Shown here: positions 1-8,546 of the stretch, one piece after another
Numbering within the stretch: position 1 is the first letter of the stretch
Layout of the letters: every line of letters begins with the position of its first letter
Assembly (NCBI RefSeq): GCF_018336155.1
Contig: NZ_JAGYHF010000019.1
Location: forward strand, 1 to 51,974
DNA: 51,974 bases
Reading direction: 5' to 3'
From: Pseudomonas rustica
GTDB taxonomy: Bacteria; Pseudomonadota; Gammaproteobacteria; Pseudomonadales; Pseudomonadaceae
Made by a program: the position numbers and the translations under genes
Notes under the pieces: model-generated
What the model saw: only the letters and a program-made list of their open reading frames with translations
The model's database searches: none
What the model was told of the DNA's origin: nothing

Positions 1-268
1 TCGGTCAGTCCCCTCTCCCTCCGGGAGAGGGCTAGGGTGAGGGGCTTTTGATCCAAGCTTTAAAACTCAAGTTCGGCTCGGTATTTCACGTCGGCGTAAC
101 TCGCCCAAACACCCCGGTCAGTCCCCTCTCCCTCTGGGAGAGGGCTAGGGTGAGGGGCTTTTGATTCAGTCTTTAAAACTCAAGTTCGGCTCGGTATTTC
201 ACGTCGGCGTAACTTGCCCAAACACCTTGATCAGTCCCCTCTCCCTCCGGGAGAGGGCTAGAGTGAGG
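1..268. repeat. 113-bp tandem repeat array (2.4 copies visible)
   Basis: The string tcagtcccct recurs at 5, 118 and 231, giving an exact 113-bp period. Each unit holds a palindromic core (ccctctccc / gggagaggg) followed by about 70 bp of conserved unique sequence containing gttcggctcggtatttcacg. The third copy breaks off after its palindrome. The array runs off the left edge, so the true copy number is unknown. The same palindromic core occurs as a split pair at 19485-19719. Confidence 0.9.
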
Positions 269-604
269 GTTTGCTTTTGGCTGTTTAAAAGTGTGTGAAA
301 TTTGTCGAACCTTCCCACAGGGTTTTCAGGTTGTCCGTCGGACGCGCGCGCTCTAGTCTCTGCCTGTCGCTGCCAATTCAGCGACCAGGAGTGGAAACCT
401 GTATCAAGTAGATGCATTGCATCGCTACCGTAATCATTGTCGGCGTCTTCTTTCGTCTGCAAACTGTGTCGCGGCGGCTGTGCGTGGGCAGACTTTGGTC
501 TGGCCGGTTGCCTACTTATCGGTTTTCCACCCTGCGTACAGCTGCCACCTTTTGTCGTGTGGAAACGGCAAGAGTTGGCTCTCACTAGGAAGTAGGAGCT
601 TTTC
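269..604 (+). other. Long non-coding leader upstream of the DUF6124-like gene
   Basis: No credible gene is seen in these 336 bp. A perfect 7-bp hairpin, gtcgctg ccaatt cagcgac, lies at 366-385 and is followed by the run ggagtggaaacc. The hairpin is about 220 bp upstream of the ATG at 605, so the stretch could be a structured 5' leader or a promoter region. I have an impression that similar leaders precede other members of this gene family in Pseudomonas, but I cannot confirm it here. Confidence 0.4.
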
Positions 605-967
605 ATGGACAAAGTGATTCCCGATCCCCCGCACGACGTCACCACCCCACTCGGCGAAGCCATCCGCGCCGACGATCAAATCAAAAACCGCGAAGCCATC
701 AAACGCGCCCTCGATTTCTACCTCAGCCCAGCACCCGAAAAAGCCTACCAACCCAGCACGATGTTTCTCGTCCATCCCAATGTCGATACCGAAAGCCTGC
801 TCGCCCACGCATGCGAATCACTGGCCTCGGCGAGTGCCATGGCGAGTAATTTTGCGAATGAGTTGAGTGGTTTGCAGAGGAGTACGGCGTTGGCGATTCA
901 GCAGATTGTGATGCTTGCTGAACTGACGGTGAATCGTGCGCTGGATCGGGTTGATCCGCAGGCGTAA
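605..967 (+). CDS. DUF6124-like small protein
   Basis: A 120-residue soluble protein with no signal peptide or membrane segment. The N-terminal part is Pro/Asp-rich (MDKVIPDPPHD). It is followed by a helical stretch around residues 25-45 containing ALDFYLSP, and a C-terminal helical half rich in Ala, Ser and Leu. This layout resembles the multi-copy Pseudomonas family annotated DUF6124 (sometimes DUF3077), whose function is unknown. The start is set by aggag six bases upstream of ATG. The gene faces the end of the tad operon, separated by a REPIN. I infer no function. Confidence 0.7.
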   Translation: MDKVIPDPPHDVTTPLGEAIRADDQIKNREAIKRALDFYLSPAPEKAYQPSTMFLVHPNVDTESLLAHACESLASASAMASNFANELSGLQRSTALAIQQIVMLAELTVNRALDRVDPQA

Positions 968-983
968 GACCGTGTCATCGTTC

Positions 984-1067
984 TTCGCGAGCAGGCTCGC
1001 TCCCACAGTTGACCGGGTTCTTTCAGATGGAATGCGATCGAGTGTGGGAGCGAGTCTGCTCGCGAAA
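984..1067. repeat. REPIN, ggagcgagcctgctcgcgaa family
   Basis: Two inverted copies of a REP sequence (ttcgcgagcaggctcgctcccaca and its complement) flank about 30 bp of spacer. It lies between two convergent genes and could form a long hairpin in either transcript. Confidence 0.85.
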
Positions 1068-1090
1068 GCGGTCGGATGGTCGCCCCGCTT

Positions 1091-1363
1091 CTAATTTTTG
1101 GTCTCAATCTTCCCGCCCGCATCCGGGTCATACAAATCCGGGATTTCGTATTTGTATTTTTTGATCCAGCGCTGCATCGCCAGTTCGCGCTCGGTGGCGG
1201 TGGCCGGTTGTGGGTTTTTCGAGGCGGCCTGGTTGCGGCTTTGCAGGACGAGCCAGCCTTCGGTTTCCTGTTGTTGCGCCGAGGCGGGGCCGGCGTCGAT
1301 GGCGTGGGCGCTGAGGGGCAGGCTGAGCAGGGTCAGGTAGCACAGGCCTTTGACGGGGTTCAT
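1091..1363 (-). CDS. DUF3613-type small secreted protein, last gene of the tad operon
   Basis: A 90-residue protein with a Sec signal peptide (about residues 1-21, ending SAHA). The mature part is short and polar and contains ERELAMQRWIKKYKYEIPDL. It starts 10 bp after tadD with a strong ggag 6 bases before the ATG, so it is very likely co-transcribed with the Tad genes. Small proteins of this kind sit at the end of Pseudomonas tad loci and are annotated DUF3613. The role is unknown; the position and signal peptide suggest a periplasmic accessory of Flp pilus assembly (inference). Confidence 0.75.
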   Translation of the reverse strand: MNPVKGLCYLTLLSLPLSAHAIDAGPASAQQQETEGWLVLQSRNQAASKNPQPATATERELAMQRWIKKYKYEIPDLYDPDAGGKIETKN

Positions 1364-1373
1364 GGCTGTCTCC

Positions 1374-2096
1374 TTATTTGATCGAGGACGGCAGTGGGTC
1401 GGCGACGACCGCGACCTGGTTGCCGGGCACGGGTTTGGCTTTGACCGGGGCTTTGAGTTTTTCCGCGCGTTCCTGGGCTTCGGTGAATTGATCCGGGGTC
1501 AGTTTGGCGCGGCTGACGATTTCGGCGGCTTGCGGCCAGTTGTTCTGGTAGAGCAGTAAGGTGACCAGGTTCTGCGCCGCCAGTTGGTTGTTTTGCTTGA
1601 GTTCGAGGGCGGTGAGGAATTCGAAGCTGGCGTCGTTCAGGCGCAGTTGGTTGAGGTAGACCACGCCCAGGTCGTTGCGGATTTTTTCGTCGGTGGGCGC
1701 CAGGCGCACGGCACGTTGCAGGTGCGCCTGGGCCTGGCCGTTGTCGCCGCGCGCGGCATAGAGTTGGCCGAGGCCGTGTTCGGCTTCGGCGGTCAGGCAG
1801 CCGCCGACGAGGCTGCGGTAAAGCGGTTCGGCTTCGCTGCGGCCGAGCAGGCGATAGACCTTGGCTTTGCGCAGGCGCACTTCGCTGAGGTTGTCCGGCA
1901 GGCTTTCGAGGTTGGCGAGGCTGGCGTGCAGTTTGCCGTCGTTGGCCAGGTCGTCGGCCAGGTTCAGCGCCAGTTCCTGCTCCGACGACAGTTTGCTGCA
2001 ACTGGACGGCGACAGCAGCGACGTCCACGGCGCCTGGCCGTTGGTGGCGCAACCGCCGAGCAGCAGCAGACTGGCGATGACTATCAGTACTTTCAT
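1374..2096 (-). CDS. tadD: TadD-like TPR lipoprotein of Flp pilus assembly
   Basis: A 240-residue protein with a lipobox, LLGGC, giving lipidation at Cys16. Helical repeat units of TPR type follow, for example around GLGQLYAARGDNGQAQAHLQ and LGVVYLNQLRLNDASFEFL. In the Tad system TadD is a TPR lipoprotein that acts with the RcpA secretin. The ATG at 2096 is preferred over the in-frame TTG one codon upstream, because ggag lies eight bases before it. It is eighth-to-seventh in a tightly spaced leftward operon, between tadC and the DUF3613 gene. Confidence 0.88.
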   Translation of the reverse strand: MKVLIVIASLLLLGGCATNGQAPWTSLLSPSSCSKLSSEQELALNLADDLANDGKLHASLANLESLPDNLSEVRLRKAKVYRLLGRSEAEPLYRSLVGGCLTAEAEHGLGQLYAARGDNGQAQAHLQRAVRLAPTDEKIRNDLGVVYLNQLRLNDASFEFLTALELKQNNQLAAQNLVTLLLYQNNWPQAAEIVSRAKLTPDQFTEAQERAEKLKAPVKAKPVPGNQVAVVADPLPSSIK

Positions 2097-2119
2097 CAAA
2101 CACGCTCCATGAGTCGGAT

Positions 2120-3004
2120 TCAGGATGCAAACGCCCGGGTAATCGCAGTGAAGCCGGGGCCGGCGAGGACGATCAGCAGCGCCGGGAACAGAAACAACAT
2201 CATTACCACCGACATTTTTGCCGACATCTTCGAGATGTATTCCTGCAAGCGTGTCAGGCGCCGGTCATCCAGCAGTTGTTTGAGCGCCAGCAGCGATTTC
2301 ATCGCGCCGCCGCCCTGTTGGATCAGTTGTTGAAGGATCACGCAGGTGTCGGTGAATTCGTCGACGGCGAGCATCACCGCGGCTTTGTTCAGCTCCTGAC
2401 CGAGCTCCAGTCCGGAGTCGACACGGACGAGGATCAGGCGCAGTTCGCTGGTCAGTTCCGGCAGCAGTTTTTGCCCCTCGATGCTCAGCACGCGGAGTGC
2501 CTGCTCCACCGCCATGCCGGATTCGAAGAGGATGCGCAGCAGCGGAATGAACGTGGAAATTTCCACCGAGATGATTTTCTGCCGACGCCCGGCCGCGTAG
2601 GCAAGCAGGCGTTTGGGCAACAAGTAACCGGCGCCGGCGGCGAGCATCGGCATGATCCAGCGGTTGTCGGCGTGGGGGAAAAACACTTCCTGTAAAAAAA
2701 TCGCCAGTCCTAAGGTCAGCAACGGCGTACCGATCTGGCAGGCGGCGAACAGCGCGCGCTCGTTGGCGCGGCGCCAGCCAATGCGGCTGAGCAGGATCTG
2801 GGTTTCGCTGTCGATGGTCACCGAGCGCCGACCAAATCGCGTGTTGCCGAACGCGCGCAACCAGTTGCCGAATCGGTTTTCGCGCACCAGATGCCCTTGC
2901 AAGCGCTGGTTGACCTGGCGCACGCGACGGCGCTCGGTGAGCAAGTGGTTGGCCACCAGCAGCAGGGCGCCAAGCAATAACATCAGGGCGGCGAGATAGA
3001 GCAT
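2120..3004 (-). CDS. tadC: TadC inner-membrane platform protein (T2SS F family)
   Basis: A 294-residue polytopic membrane protein. It has an N-terminal membrane helix (MLYLAALMLLLGALLLV), two hydrophobic segments near the first third, a T2SSF cytoplasmic domain (residues about 140-265, with FIPLLRILFESGMAVEQALR), and a C-terminal helix (VVMMLFLFPALLIVLAGPGF). With TadB it should form the inner-membrane base of the Flp pilus machine. The ATG at 3004 is chosen over the GTG at 3013 because ggag lies 8 bases before it. It follows the tadB stop by one base, suggesting translational coupling. Confidence 0.9.
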   Translation of the reverse strand: MLYLAALMLLLGALLLVANHLLTERRRVRQVNQRLQGHLVRENRFGNWLRAFGNTRFGRRSVTIDSETQILLSRIGWRRANERALFAACQIGTPLLTLGLAIFLQEVFFPHADNRWIMPMLAAGAGYLLPKRLLAYAAGRRQKIISVEISTFIPLLRILFESGMAVEQALRVLSIEGQKLLPELTSELRLILVRVDSGLELGQELNKAAVMLAVDEFTDTCVILQQLIQQGGGAMKSLLALKQLLDDRRLTRLQEYISKMSAKMSVVMMLFLFPALLIVLAGPGFTAITRAFAS

Positions 3005-3005
3005 T

Positions 3006-3890
3006 TCAAACACTCCGCAACATGCGCCACAGCGCCAGGCATCCGAACACTTGCAACAGCGCCGCGATGATCAACATGGTGTGGCCGCCCGAGTCGTGCC
3101 ACATGCCGAGCATGTAACCGGGATTGGTCAGCATGAAATAGCTGACGAGGATGATCGGCAGCGAGCCGAGCACCCACGCAGTCATCCGTGTTTCTCCGGT
3201 GAGGGCGCGCAATTGGCGGGCGCCCTGATCGCGTTCGCGGATCAGTTTGATCAGGTTCTCCAGCAGCTCGCTGGCGTTGCCGCCGTAGCGGTGATTGACC
3301 TTGAGGCCGAGGGCGAACATGCGCAGTTCGTCCTGCTCGTAGAGCTCGGCAAAGTCGCTGACGGCGTCAGGCAGATTGACCCCCAGTTGTACGTTGCGCT
3401 GCACCCGGCCCATGGCTTTTTTCAGCGGATCATCACTGGCTTCGATGCCGCCCATGACCGCGTCGCTCAAGGTGCGCCCGGACTTCAAACTGCGCACGGT
3501 GTGATCAAGTAACTGCGGCAGCTGCTCGATCATGCGCTTGATTCGGCGCCGATAAAGGAAGGCGATGTATAGGCGCAAAATAAGTGGCGGAGCGACCAGC
3601 ATCACCAGCAAACCAACCCAGTCGAACAACAGATAACCGAGACCAATGGAGACCGCCCACAGACTCATCCACAAACCAAAACGCTCGGTCGGACGGCCTA
3701 AACCTGCGCGCAAAAACATCCGCTCAAGGCCCACCCATTTCGGTTTTTCTTCGGCCAGTTGCGGTTGCCCGGCGGCCAGTCGACCGAGGACTTTTTCGTT
3801 GGCGGTTTTGCGTATGCCGTGCAGAAACAAACGGATCGACAGCCCGAGCAAAACCAGACACAAGGTGATGAGAATGACCGATCCCAGCAT
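3006..3890 (-). CDS. tadB: TadB inner-membrane platform protein (T2SS F family)
   Basis: A 294-residue membrane protein built like TadC. It has an N-terminal helix (VILITLCLVLLGLSIRLFL), a central pair of helices (SIGLGYLLFDWVGLLVMLVA), a T2SSF domain (TVRSLKSGRTLSDAVMGGIE onward, about residues 125-255), and two C-terminal helices. The RYGGNASELLENL segment is typical of the family. The start has aggag eight bases upstream. It lies between tadA and tadC, as in other tad loci. Confidence 0.9.
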   Translation of the reverse strand: MLGSVILITLCLVLLGLSIRLFLHGIRKTANEKVLGRLAAGQPQLAEEKPKWVGLERMFLRAGLGRPTERFGLWMSLWAVSIGLGYLLFDWVGLLVMLVAPPLILRLYIAFLYRRRIKRMIEQLPQLLDHTVRSLKSGRTLSDAVMGGIEASDDPLKKAMGRVQRNVQLGVNLPDAVSDFAELYEQDELRMFALGLKVNHRYGGNASELLENLIKLIRERDQGARQLRALTGETRMTAWVLGSLPIILVSYFMLTNPGYMLGMWHDSGGHTMLIIAALLQVFGCLALWRMLRSV

Positions 3891-3908
3891 GCTCCGTGCT
3901 CCTTGCCG

Positions 3909-5177
3909 TCAGCCCAGATGAGTCTCGTGGCGCAACTTGTCGCCCGCCGGATTGACCGCTTCACGGAGGAAGCCGAAACCGGTGCGGCGGTCGAGGCGGA
4001 ACAGGGTGTTGGTGACGTAGACGTCTTCGCGGATGCCGACCACTTCCACCACTTCGCTGACGCAGCGGCGCCCATCGGGCATGCGCGTCAACTGGATGAT
4101 CACGTCGAGCGCCGCGCAGATCATCTGGCGCAAGGTGCGCTCGGCGATGGCGCGACCGGTCAGGCCGACCAGCGTCTCCAGACGCAGCAGCGCATCCTGC
4201 GCATTGTTGGCGTGGACGGTGCTCATCGAACCGTCGTGGCCAGTGTTCATCGCGGTCAACACATCGACCACTTCGACCCCACGAATCTCGCCGAGGATGA
4301 TGCGGTCGGGGCGCATCCGCAGGGCGTTGCGGATCAGGTCGCTGGCCTTCACTTCGCCGTGGCCCTCGGCATTCGGCGGACGGGTTTCGAGGCGCACCAC
4401 GTGCGGGTGGCCGAGCTGCAATTCGGCGACGTCTTCGATGGTCACCAGACGTTCGTGCGGGTTGATCAATTGGCTGAGGATGTTCAGCAGCGTGGTTTTG
4501 CCGGTGCCGGTACCGCCGCTGATTAAAATATTGCAGCGCTTGCCGACAGCGTCCTGGAGGAATTCGAAGATCTGCAGATCAATGGTTTGCATGGCCATCA
4601 GGTCGCTGCTTTTCAGCATGTCCTTTCGAAATTTCCGAATCGACAGGCACGGGCCGTCGAGGGCAATTGGCGGAATGATCGCGTTGACCCGGCTGCCATC
4701 CGGCAGGCGCGCATCGACCATTGGCGACGACTCATCGAGACGCCGACCGAGCGGCGCGAGAATCCGCTGCATCACCCGTTCAACGTGATGCGCATCGATA
4801 AAACGCAGGTCACTTTGATGCAGCACGCCGTCGCGTTCGATGAACACCCGGTGCGGGCCGTTGACCAGAATTTCCGTCACCGTTGGATCGCGCAGCAGCA
4901 CTTCCAGCGGGCCGAACCCGGTGAGCTCGTCGACGATTTCTTCGCCCAGCCGCTCCATCTCATAACGCGAGATCGCCAGGTGCAAACGGGCGATGTATTC
5001 GGCGACTTTGTCGGTGACGAATTGCGCGAGTTGCTGGCGCGAACCCTCCAGCAGGTTTTTCCCCGACTCTTCGATGGCATCGATGATGTAGCGGTGCAGC
5101 ACCAGTTTCAGGCCTTCGTGATCGGTGTTGCCCACCGCCCCGCGTTGCGGCGAGCCGAAGAGTTTTTCGCTGCTCAT
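3909..5177 (-). CDS. tadA: TadA/CpaF pilus assembly ATPase
   Basis: A 422-residue secretion ATPase of the VirB11/CpaF branch, the motor for Flp pilus polymerisation. The N-terminal helical domain is followed by the RecA-like domain. The Walker A motif GGTGTGKTT is at 221-229, an Asp box lies around VTIEDVAELQ (245-254), the Walker B region RIILGEIRG is at 292-300, and the His box GHDGSMSTVHAN is at 313-324. All expected catalytic elements are intact and the length is normal. The ATG overlaps the tadZ stop by four bases (ATGA), so translation is probably coupled. Confidence 0.95.
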   Translation of the reverse strand: MSSEKLFGSPQRGAVGNTDHEGLKLVLHRYIIDAIEESGKNLLEGSRQQLAQFVTDKVAEYIARLHLAISRYEMERLGEEIVDELTGFGPLEVLLRDPTVTEILVNGPHRVFIERDGVLHQSDLRFIDAHHVERVMQRILAPLGRRLDESSPMVDARLPDGSRVNAIIPPIALDGPCLSIRKFRKDMLKSSDLMAMQTIDLQIFEFLQDAVGKRCNILISGGTGTGKTTLLNILSQLINPHERLVTIEDVAELQLGHPHVVRLETRPPNAEGHGEVKASDLIRNALRMRPDRIILGEIRGVEVVDVLTAMNTGHDGSMSTVHANNAQDALLRLETLVGLTGRAIAERTLRQMICAALDVIIQLTRMPDGRRCVSEVVEVVGIREDVYVTNTLFRLDRRTGFGFLREAVNPAGDKLRHETHLG

Positions 5178-6364
5178 GTGTTGCCTCGCAGACGCCCGAA
5201 CCAGGTGACTTTCGGTTTCGCCAGCCCTTCGGAGCGTTTCGCCAGACGTTCGCCGAGGGCGCGCAGGCTTTGCGTGAGTTTTTCTCGCGGCGCCAGTTCG
5301 AACAGGCTGACGCCCTGATTTTTTGCGTTGAGGCGGACTTCGGCGTTGGCCGCCAGAACCGCGATAACTTCCAGGTTGTAGGTCTTGCCGAGGGTTTCCG
5401 CATCCGGCGCGACGTTGCTTAAATAGCGGTCGATCAGCAGTCGGCCGTGGTCGAGTTTCATGCCTTTCTCGCGCCAGTTATTGAGCACGGCGAGGTTGCG
5501 TCGGCAGTTGAGCACGTTCTGATCGGTGTACCAGAGCAGCTTGTCGCAATGGCTGACAAAAGTGCGCAAGGCTTCGCTGTCGGCTTGCCCGGTGAGGTTC
5601 ACCACGATGTGCTGGAAGTGCTGACGCAGGGCGCTGAGGAGCATGAACAGTTCGGCCGCGCTGGTGGTTTCCAGCGGCTCGTCACTGCTGGCGTAAGCGA
5701 GGATGCGCAGCCCGGCTTCGGCGCTGGTGAAAGCGCTGTCGATCAGCGTGGCGTCGAGGCGTCTTAGGTGGCGCAGGGCATCACCGAAGTGGAAAGAGCT
5801 CTCCAGCCCCAGCAACGCGAGGCTGTCACCACGGGGCAGACCGAGGTCGAGGAGCAAGGTTTGCTGACCGCTCTTTTGCACGACCATCGCCATGTGATTG
5901 GCCAGCAGTGCGCCGTCGGAGCTGCTCTGCACGCCATACATCACGGTCAGGCCACCCAGTTGCGTGTTCGGTGCCACCGGCGGCAGACGTTTGCTCAGGC
6001 GCCGCACCAATCCTGCGACTTCGCTGGAGCGCGAACCGTAGGCGACGAAATCCCGTGCGCCGGCGCGCATCGCATTCAGCACCAACTGATTGTCCATGCC
6101 ATCGCCGAGGGCGACGATCGCCAGCATCGGTTTGGCTTCCAGCGCACCTTCGATCAGCGCGCTCTGCGCCACGACGTGTTCGCGATCGAGGCCGACGAAC
6201 ACCAGGTTGGCGAAGGTGACATCGACCAGTGCGAGCAATTCATCGAGGCTGCCGCCACCGGCGCTGACCACTTGGCCGAGCGGCGCGAGGGCGCTTTGCA
6301 GCCATTCCAGATCGGTGCTGTTGCGGGTGATGGCGAGGAACGTCTGGCTCAGGCTCTGGCTCAT
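5174..6364 (-). CDS. tadZ: TadZ/CpaE-like pilus localisation protein, degenerate ATPase
   Basis: A 396-residue protein with an N-terminal atypical receiver-like domain (about 1-130) and a C-terminal ParA/MinD-like domain. The expected deviant Walker A (KGGVGKT) is replaced by YGVQSSSDGALLAN, which lacks the lysines. This fits a non-hydrolysing TadZ and is a real departure from canonical MinD-type ATPases. TadZ/CpaE proteins place the Tad machine at the pole. It overlaps both neighbours (rcpA and tadA) by ATGA junctions. The N-terminal domain lacks a clear phosphoacceptor. Confidence 0.85.
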   Translation of the reverse strand: MSQSLSQTFLAITRNSTDLEWLQSALAPLGQVVSAGGGSLDELLALVDVTFANLVFVGLDREHVVAQSALIEGALEAKPMLAIVALGDGMDNQLVLNAMRAGARDFVAYGSRSSEVAGLVRRLSKRLPPVAPNTQLGGLTVMYGVQSSSDGALLANHMAMVVQKSGQQTLLLDLGLPRGDSLALLGLESSFHFGDALRHLRRLDATLIDSAFTSAEAGLRILAYASSDEPLETTSAAELFMLLSALRQHFQHIVVNLTGQADSEALRTFVSHCDKLLWYTDQNVLNCRRNLAVLNNWREKGMKLDHGRLLIDRYLSNVAPDAETLGKTYNLEVIAVLAANAEVRLNAKNQGVSLFELAPREKLTQSLRALGERLAKRSEGLAKPKVTWFGRLRGNT

Positions 6365-7608
6365 TGGGACAACCCACTGCGCTTGTCGAAGTTGCCGTTT
6401 TCGAGGAAGAACATGCGATAGAAATTCGGGTCGTAGTTGCGCAGTTTTTCCCCCGGCAACGACGGCAGTTGCGCGTCGGCGGCCAGCGGCTGCACCAAGT
6501 GCGGGGTGACGATCATCAGCAGTTCGCGCTCTTCGCGTTTGATCTGCGAATCACGGAAAAACGCGCCCAGCACCGGGATGTCGCCCAGGCCCGGAAACTT
6601 GTTCACCTGCGAAGTGTTGGTGGTGCTGATCAAACCGCTGATGACGAAACTTTCGCCGTCGGCCAGCGACACACTGGTGTCTGTGCGGCGCACGGTCAGC
6701 GCGGGCACTGGGGTGCCGCCGATGTTGATGGCGTTGGCGTAATCCAGTTCGCTGACTTCTGGTGCGACTTTGAGGGTGACACGATTACGGTCGATCACGG
6801 TCGGCGTCAGCGTCAGACGAATACCGAATTCCTTGTATTCGATGGTCACTGTGTCGCTGCCGGAGCTGGGCACCGGAATCGGGATTTCGCCGCCGGCAAG
6901 GAAGCTTGCGCTTTGCCCGCTCAGCGCTACCAGACTTGGCCGCGCGAGGGTGTAAGCGAAGCCGCTGCCTTCCAGCGCATTGATGATCGCCATGGTCTTG
7001 CCGCCGATCCACGAGAAGTTGAACAGACCGTTGTTCACCGGCAAGCGTGGCTGCGGCACACCATCAATATTCGGCAATGTGCCGGGCGAGCCGAACAGGA
7101 AGTTACCGCGTACGCCGATCAACGAGGCGGTGGCTTCCTTGAGTTTGGTGCGGCTGACTTCGACGAAACGAATGTCGGTCTGCACTTGCGACGGCAGGGT
7201 CGGATCTTCTGACGGCGGCAGGCTGGCACCGGTGAGTGCGGCGGTGGCGGCGCCTTGCACGAACACCATGCTCTGGCGCGGTTCGCTGGAGCACGACGTC
7301 CAGACCATCAGGCTGGTGGCGCCGGGCGCGACGCCGGTGAGCAGAAAAGACGAGCTGCCGTTGGCGTGCACGTCAGCGATCTTCGGGTCGCCAATCGCCA
7401 GCCGCGTGATCGCCACCGGTGATTGCACATCCTGTTGAAAGCCCTCGCCGATCTCGATCACCGGCGGCATGCGCCCGAGTGCCGAGCAATTACCGGTGGC
7501 CGCCCACACGGCGTCCATCGACAGGCCCATCAACAACATGGCCTGCAGCATTGGTTTTAAGGTCGGCCAGCAACGACTCGGCATGCACTTGGATCCTTGC
7601 GCAATCAT
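6361..7608 (-). CDS. rcpA: RcpA/CpaC outer-membrane secretin of the Flp pilus
   Basis: A 415-residue protein with a signal peptide near residues 15-36 (LQAMLLMGLSMDAVWA). An N-terminal BON-like pilus/secretin domain follows (PPVIEIGEGFQQDVQSPVAI). The C-terminal secretin domain has the signature FPGLGDIPVLGAFFRD at 338-353, followed by REERELLMIVTPHLV. It should form the outer-membrane channel for the Flp fibre. The start overlaps the rcpC stop (ATGA). The sequence before the signal peptide is long; an internal start such as Met20 is possible. Confidence 0.92.
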   Translation of the reverse strand: MIAQGSKCMPSRCWPTLKPMLQAMLLMGLSMDAVWAATGNCSALGRMPPVIEIGEGFQQDVQSPVAITRLAIGDPKIADVHANGSSSFLLTGVAPGATSLMVWTSCSSEPRQSMVFVQGAATAALTGASLPPSEDPTLPSQVQTDIRFVEVSRTKLKEATASLIGVRGNFLFGSPGTLPNIDGVPQPRLPVNNGLFNFSWIGGKTMAIINALEGSGFAYTLARPSLVALSGQSASFLAGGEIPIPVPSSGSDTVTIEYKEFGIRLTLTPTVIDRNRVTLKVAPEVSELDYANAINIGGTPVPALTVRRTDTSVSLADGESFVISGLISTTNTSQVNKFPGLGDIPVLGAFFRDSQIKREERELLMIVTPHLVQPLAADAQLPSLPGEKLRNYDPNFYRMFFLENGNFDKRSGLSQ

Positions 7609-8546
7609 GGGGTTTGTTGAGTGATCTGGTTGCCGCGAATGATCTCCACCGCCGGCCGTGCAACTGTGCCGGAGCCACCGCTGGACGGCACTTTTGGCGC
7701 CGCGCCGAGGGCCAGTTGGGTGAACTGGAAGAGTTGGCTGTTGGCGTTGTCGATGTGGCCGGGTGCCTGACTTTCGCCAGCCCAGTATTTCGCCAGACGT
7801 TGTTCTTCGCTGCTGCGCACGGCCAGACGCAACGTGCCGACCTGGGTGGCGAGCATCATCCGGCTGAGCAGTTGTTCCGGTACCGCCAGCACCACGGTGC
7901 GTGCGGCGATGCGGCGCTGATCCTGTTTGATTTTTTCGTCGGCGCTCAGCGCGGGGGAGGCGGGTTGGCCGTCGTTGGTCAGGCCGTATTGATCACCGAC
8001 GCCGAGCACGCGCATGGCCGGTAAAACAATCTGCGCCGACTGCTGCAAGTTGCTGCCGTCCTGGCGCAGGTAGAGGAGGACATCGACGTAGTCACCGGGA
8101 AGCAATTGCCCGGCAGCGCTGATGACTTCATCGACGGCCACGGTGAGCGCGCGTTCATCGCTGTGGATCATGCGTGCCAGTGAGCCACCGGCGGAGAAGC
8201 TTTCATCATTCAGCCAGGTGCCGGCGCTGAGGTGCCGCCACGGTGTGCGGCCGACCGCTTGATCGACGCTGCTCAAGCTGCCGGCCGGGGCGCTGCGCAG
8301 TTTTTCCACGGTGACGTCGGCGGCGCTCAGCGGCGTGAATGGCGGCACGTCGTGGAGCAGAACCACCACCGGTTGGCGGGTCTGGTCTTCGGCGATCGCG
8401 ACAGTTTTTTCAACGGTGACGTTCGGCGCGGCTGGCGCCTCGGCAACAGGGGCCGGTTGACGGCTGAGCACCAGCCCCCAGTAACCGACAAAAACGGCGC
8501 CGAGCAACAACACTGCTGCAAGGCCCATGGTGACGCGACTGTTCAT
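7605..8546 (-). CDS. rcpC: RcpC/CpaB Flp pilus assembly protein
   Basis: A 313-residue protein with one N-terminal membrane anchor (VTMGLAAVLLLGAVFVGYWG). A SAF-like domain follows (VPPFTPLSAADVTVEKL, about residues 75-140), then the RcpC/CpaB domain (LTVAVDEVISAAGQLLPGDY, LRLAVRS). CpaB/RcpC proteins work with the secretin at the outer membrane. An upstream in-frame ATG at 8627 is rejected because agggagag lies eight bases before the ATG at 8546. It is the first gene of the leftward tad operon. Confidence 0.9.
   Translation of the reverse strand: MNSRVTMGLAAVLLLGAVFVGYWGLVLSRQPAPVAEAPAAPNVTVEKTVAIAEDQTRQPVVVLLHDVPPFTPLSAADVTVEKLRSAPAGSLSSVDQAVGRTPWRHLSAGTWLNDESFSAGGSLARMIHSDERALTVAVDEVISAAGQLLPGDYVDVLLYLRQDGSNLQQSAQIVLPAMRVLGVGDQYGLTNDGQPASPALSADEKIKQDQRRIAARTVVLAVPEQLLSRMMLATQVGTLRLAVRSSEEQRLAKYWAGESQAPGHIDNANSQLFQFTQLALGAAPKVPSSGGSGTVARPAVEIIRGNQITQQTP

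Noticed and set aside
1..268. CRISPR array
   Set aside because: The repeats are 113 bp with no unique spacers of regular length and no cas genes; this is a plain tandem repeat.
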